64,000 bases of DNA, from the NCBI GenBank assembly GCA_034769895.1, contig CM068369.1, positions 422,827,479-422,891,478 of the forward strand, read 5' to 3'. The notes beneath the pieces were generated by a model, which made no database searches, was not told the origin of the DNA, and worked only from the letters and a program-made list of their open reading frames with translations. Origin of the DNA: Magicicada septendecula (taxonomy: Eukaryota; Arthropoda; Insecta; Hemiptera; Cicadidae). Both the position numbers and the translations under genes were made by a program. Below are positions 60,427-64,000 of this stretch, piece after piece (the stretch's first letter is position 1; the number at the start of each line of letters is the position of its first letter).

Positions 60427-62585
60427 TGAGAATGGGTGAAAGAGTTTAAAGATCTTTATAAACGGTTATCTGAACACTGGAATGGGAAATTCAGAGTATC
60501 AAAAAGGAACAAGATATGAAAATAAAAGAATACGCGAAAACATTTATATATATATTATAACAGCACCAAATATTAACTATTTGGGGTTATATGTTGCCCG
60601 CAGACTGAAAGCATATTTAAATAAATTATACAGTCAAAACTCCATTTGAATGTAGAGCGTTGAAAATAATGATTAGTAAAGCGACGCACACGTAGTCATT
60701 ATGTAATCAGTTCGCTGTACAAGGAAGCGGCCACACCCAATCTGTTAATTATTAATATCTCGGAAACTAAGAAATGAAGGCGAAATCCAACATAGCCAAA
60801 ATGTTTACCGAAATATTAATGATGACGTGTGCAAATTTTACGCAATATAATTAACAAATGAAAGAGTTAATTAAATATAATTGAATAACTCCTGTAAAAA
60901 TAGAGTTACATTAATGAGATTTTAGTATGTTACAAAGATAATAATTTCTGACAGATTGTATATTTTAGATTTCACACAACTTGGTTTGCAACCAAGTTAT
61001 TGCAAAATTAAATAAGCACAGGAAATCCGGACCGACAGTTTGGTTCCGCCGGTAATAATAGTATTAGAAATAATAACAATTCTCCGTCTGTGGGAACCTA
61101 ACTTCATTCTCACGGACCAAGGGAATTCAAATTTTATGTAGTAGGGAGAGTGTGTCAGCCAATCAAATCACTTGACGCAAGCCCCGACCAGCGAGGTGTT
61201 TTCAGGCTGAAACATCACTCTTCTGCCAGTACTCACGAAGTTAAGACGTAATTCTTCGATCGTCTAGTAACCATAGTGGTGAAGATCAACAAGAAGACTA
61301 CGTGGTCAACACACACGCAATTACGAACACAGTAATTACAGATCATCTGTATAGCTCGTAATTGTGGCGTAAAGGCGAGATACTCTTCAGTACATCAACC
61401 AAGCTTATTGTGTACTACCAGTTAGTCATAAGCACGCAAGAGATCCACCAGACTTCAAGACCAGACTTCAAGAATACAGCAGAGAGGCCGTCTAAATTAT
61501 TGGTGAACAACTGACGAGCAGAGCTACCACTCGAACGAAGCACACACACACACACACACACGCTGACGTGCGACGTGCGAATCGACGAGGGAAAGGAACC
61601 AGTTCCAGCAGAGAGCCGTAGACGTTAAAATATTCACAAACAGCAAGGAAGCAGAGTGTTGCCGAAATTTGAACTCAACGACCGAATCCAGCAGCTCTAA
61701 GCAGATTACTTTCTCTAGCGAAGGACTCGAATCGACGAGGGAAAATCGGAACGACATCCTCTTCAATAACAGGAAAGCAAAATCCACTTATTTATTTTTT
61801 AACATTAAATTTTCTATTTTTCATTTAAAAACATTGTAAATTCAAATAATTCAGGTGCCATACAAAAATCAAAGACTCTAGTAATTAAGAATAAATTCAT
61901 TGTGATAATCTGTATTGCAGTTTAAGTCATTAGTATGCTATAATAGAAGATAATAGTATAAATAGAAGTAGTATAAAAGCGCTATACAAATCTTAACTAA
62001 CAATCTAATCTTAGTTCATACTGCAGTGTAACAGAAGTCGAATCACTAGAAATGAAATAACGTGAACCAGACTGTCACGTCAAATTTATTTTGGAAAATT
62101 TTTCTAATTAACTTCAGAGTTTTATATTTTGGTTCATGAACATTTAAATTCAATTTAGTAAAAGAAATTTAATCAAATCAAATCAATTAATTAATTAAAA
62201 TTTAAATTGCAATTAACTCGCCAAAGAACGAGTTTAGTTTCTTTTTAATTATTAACCAATCGAAAAACATTGATTCATTGTTTAGACTGTAAGAAATTGA
62301 GAATATAATAACCATTTATTTCTTGTGTGTTGTTGGAGTAATAAACAACGTTTTATTACCCCATATAACAGTGTTTTATTGTTGTACGATAAAGCCTACC
62401 AGTCTCACAAAACTCTCCCCCTTTAAAGTAACCTATTTTGTGTGTTGTTGCAATAAATTTGAGATTACTAGCTTGCGAACTTCAAATCCAAAATCCACAC
62501 GCCCTAGCCGGAAGAATCCGCAAGATCGGACAGCAGGTAGGTACTCATACACAACACGACACAACAATAACGCATATAAGTAGAG
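60427..62585. other. Mixed sequence, no gene recognised
   Basis: 60427-61000 is AT-rich. From about 61020 to 61780 base composition is more balanced, and a 17-bp direct repeat CGAATCGACGAGGGAAA occurs at 61578-61594 and 61728-61744, with (CA)n at 61543-61560. TATAAAAGCG lies at 61973. This could be the LTR/leader of an unrecognised retroelement; nothing firm can be said. Confidence 0.35.
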
Positions 62586-63030
62586 TTATAATATATATAA
62601 CGGATCTTTACAGTTGTTGCCGTTTCTCCGTCCCCAACTACCATTGTAACCTATCGTAGCATGTAAGTTCTTCTAAATTTCTTGCAACCATTGCTTCCGC
62701 TACGTCATCTCGCCAACTCCTCCGTGGACGTCCTCTTTTCCTCCTCACCGGTGGTATCCATTCCAGTATTTTGCGGGGCCATCTGTCATCTTCCATTCTC
62801 TTCACAGTCTCTTCCGCCCAAACCAAGTCAATTGTCTTCTTTCTATTTCATCTATTATTGTCCTGTCAATATTCATCTCAGCTCCAATAGTCTCATTTCT
62901 AACCCTGTCTAATTTTGACTCCTCCTGAAGAAGTCCATTTCCGCTGCCATCAGTTTTTTTCTTATTTACGTTTGAAACATTCCAAACTTCTGCTCCATAA
63001 AGGATTACACTTTGCACCATGCTCTTATAT
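62586..63030 (-). pseudogene. LINE 3' end, second copy
   Basis: Same family as 14186-14643: SVILYGAEVWN, RNETIGAEM, IDEIERRQLTWFGR, KRMEDDRWPRKILEWIPP, RRKRGRPRRSWRDDVAEAM, and the same 3' end (GATCCGTTATATATATTATA). Frameshifts are present. On the 5' side it breaks off at a (TA)n tract, exactly where the first copy was split by the solo LTR. Confidence 0.85.
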
Positions 63031-63100
63031 ATTTATATATATATATATATATATATATCATTTTCTATATAAGTAACTCGATGTTCCTTGCAGTAATTAT

Positions 63101-63199
63101 ATAATTTGTGATGTTTTCAATTTGTTTCTTCTGCAAGTAGTATAAAAAGAATATACGAAATTTATACTACTTGCAGAAGAAACAAATTGAAAACATCAC

Positions 63200-63206
<7 letters not shown>
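63101..63206. repeat. Perfect 44-bp inverted repeat, 18-nt spacer
   Basis: Arms 63101-63144 and 63163-63206 are exact reverse complements (ATAATTTGTGATGTTTTCAA... on the left). (TA)n lies about 40 bp to the left of the unit, and another (TA)n directly at its right edge. It is probably a fold-back element or palindromic duplication inserted in an AT repeat. Confidence 0.95.

Positions 63207-63240
<34 letters not shown>
63207..63240. repeat. (AT)n microsatellite
   Basis: Uninterrupted AT dinucleotides directly after the inverted repeat; a similar tract precedes it at 63029-63058. Confidence 0.9.
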
Positions 63241-63241
<1 letters not shown>

Positions 63242-63825
63242 CGTGTCGGCTACGTTATAATCCAGGGAACCCGTAATAATTGACTCTGGCCAATTATACA
63301 GGCTGCCTACATTGTAACAAACTGAAAAGTAAACACATCACTAACAATAATTACAAGTACTCTAATAAAAGGAAACAGGGGAGGGAATTTTGCTGATTTA
63401 TGCACTCAATTTAGTATGTAACAAAGATGACATCCCTTTATGTACGTATGATAGATAATACATTACAAATAAAATCTTTACTTACACAGAAATTGTACAG
63501 GGGTTTTCTGTATTAAAAATGATCATACAGATAGTGTATTTACCTCGGATCCGAGTCTCATTAAACTAGTTATGAATTTTCAAATTTACTCTACTTCTTT
63601 AGTCAATTACATTATTACTTAAAATACCATTTGAAGAATGGTTTCATTTAGTTGAGCGATGAGTTATGTTACAACGTATGATTTCTGAAATTACATGTTA
63701 CACCATAGTAATGCTTAACGCTTAGAGATTGTCATTTAAAAAGTCCTTTGCATTTAAAATTACTTATATTTTAAAAGATACATTATTCACGGAAGACGAG
63801 CTTCCGCATCACCTCTAGTTAAATG

Positions 63826-64000
63826 TTATCTGTCCATGTCCTGCCGCGTGATTCTTCTGCACTCTCTTAGTCGTGGGTTGTCATCGTGGTAGTCTTTCCA
63901 GTGGATGTCCTCGGAGTCAACTAATGATAAAGTGGATGTTATGGTGTCATCCAGCGTGAAGTCGTCCTGTTTCTCAGCGGTAGTGTAAATACAGTTGAGG
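63826..64000 (-). CDS. Partial open frame entering from the right, unknown product
   Basis: 57 codons are open from the window edge to TAA at 63826-63828 on the minus strand. The reading contains SLVDSEDIHWKDYHDDNPRL and ends in a basic RECRRITRQDMDR stretch. Base composition is clearly less AT-rich than the neighbouring sequence, which favours real coding, either a transposable-element protein or the 3' end of a gene or exon. I do not recognise the family. Confidence 0.35.
   Translation of the reverse strand, partial: LNCIYTTAEKQDDFTLDDTITSTLSLVDSEDIHWKDYHDDNPRLRECRRITRQDMDR

Overview
This window reads as non-coding DNA of a large, AT-rich, intron-rich arthropod genome, most probably an insect. 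I see no operons, tRNA or rRNA genes, or CRISPR arrays. Almost everything recognisable is transposable-element DNA: Ty3/Gypsy LTR elements, pogo/Tigger-type and Tc1/mariner DNA transposons, LINE 3' ends, and loci carrying hammerhead-ribozyme-like cores like those of Penelope-like elements. The only convincing host coding sequence is one exon at 51005-51227 (+). It encodes the NBR1-like domain of an ILRUN (C6orf106) homologue and has an AG acceptor and a GTAAGC donor. Much of the window is therefore probably intron of that gene.

Layout. 172-3097 (-): 3'-truncated Gypsy element with broken gag and pol, followed by a primer-binding site (PBS) and a putative long LTR up to about 7588. 8.3-8.7 kb: palindrome and hammerhead-like motif. 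9.8-14 kb: remains of other retroelements, with an inverted pair of homologous segments (10705-10905 and 13520-13714) around a cluster of tRNA-Lys-type PBS motifs, one an exact 18-mer. 14.2-17.5 kb (-): LINE 3' end split by a 2453-bp solo LTR (TSD ATAT). 18.6 kb: second hammerhead-like motif. 20212-25582: pipsqueak/DDE transposon with TA TSD, itself split by a Tigger (22576-24987). 27787-32456: another putative Gypsy-family LTR containing a Tigger (30017-32192). 32641-33842: internally deleted Tigger.

33899-50913: a 17-kb Gypsy element bounded by CTAT target duplications. Its LTRs are about 3.3 kb each. The 5' LTR is split by a 2798-bp solo LTR of a second family, and the interior holds gag, protease, RT, RNase H and integrase with a few frameshifts. 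A 3' non-coding zone of about 1.9 kb carries a tandem repeat whose hairpin shows compensatory changes. The element lies 87 bp upstream of the ILRUN exon acceptor, in the sense orientation.

Downstream of the exon: long dinucleotide repeats, a LINE remnant, a Tc1-like element (52368-54012), a Tigger (54059-56364), a fold-back with a third hammerhead-like core (57931-58097), a deleted mariner (58741-59673), a second copy of the split LINE (62586-63030), a perfect 44-bp inverted repeat, and at the right edge an unassigned open frame on the minus strand. No transposable-element protein gene is fully intact; each has stops, frameshifts or deletions.
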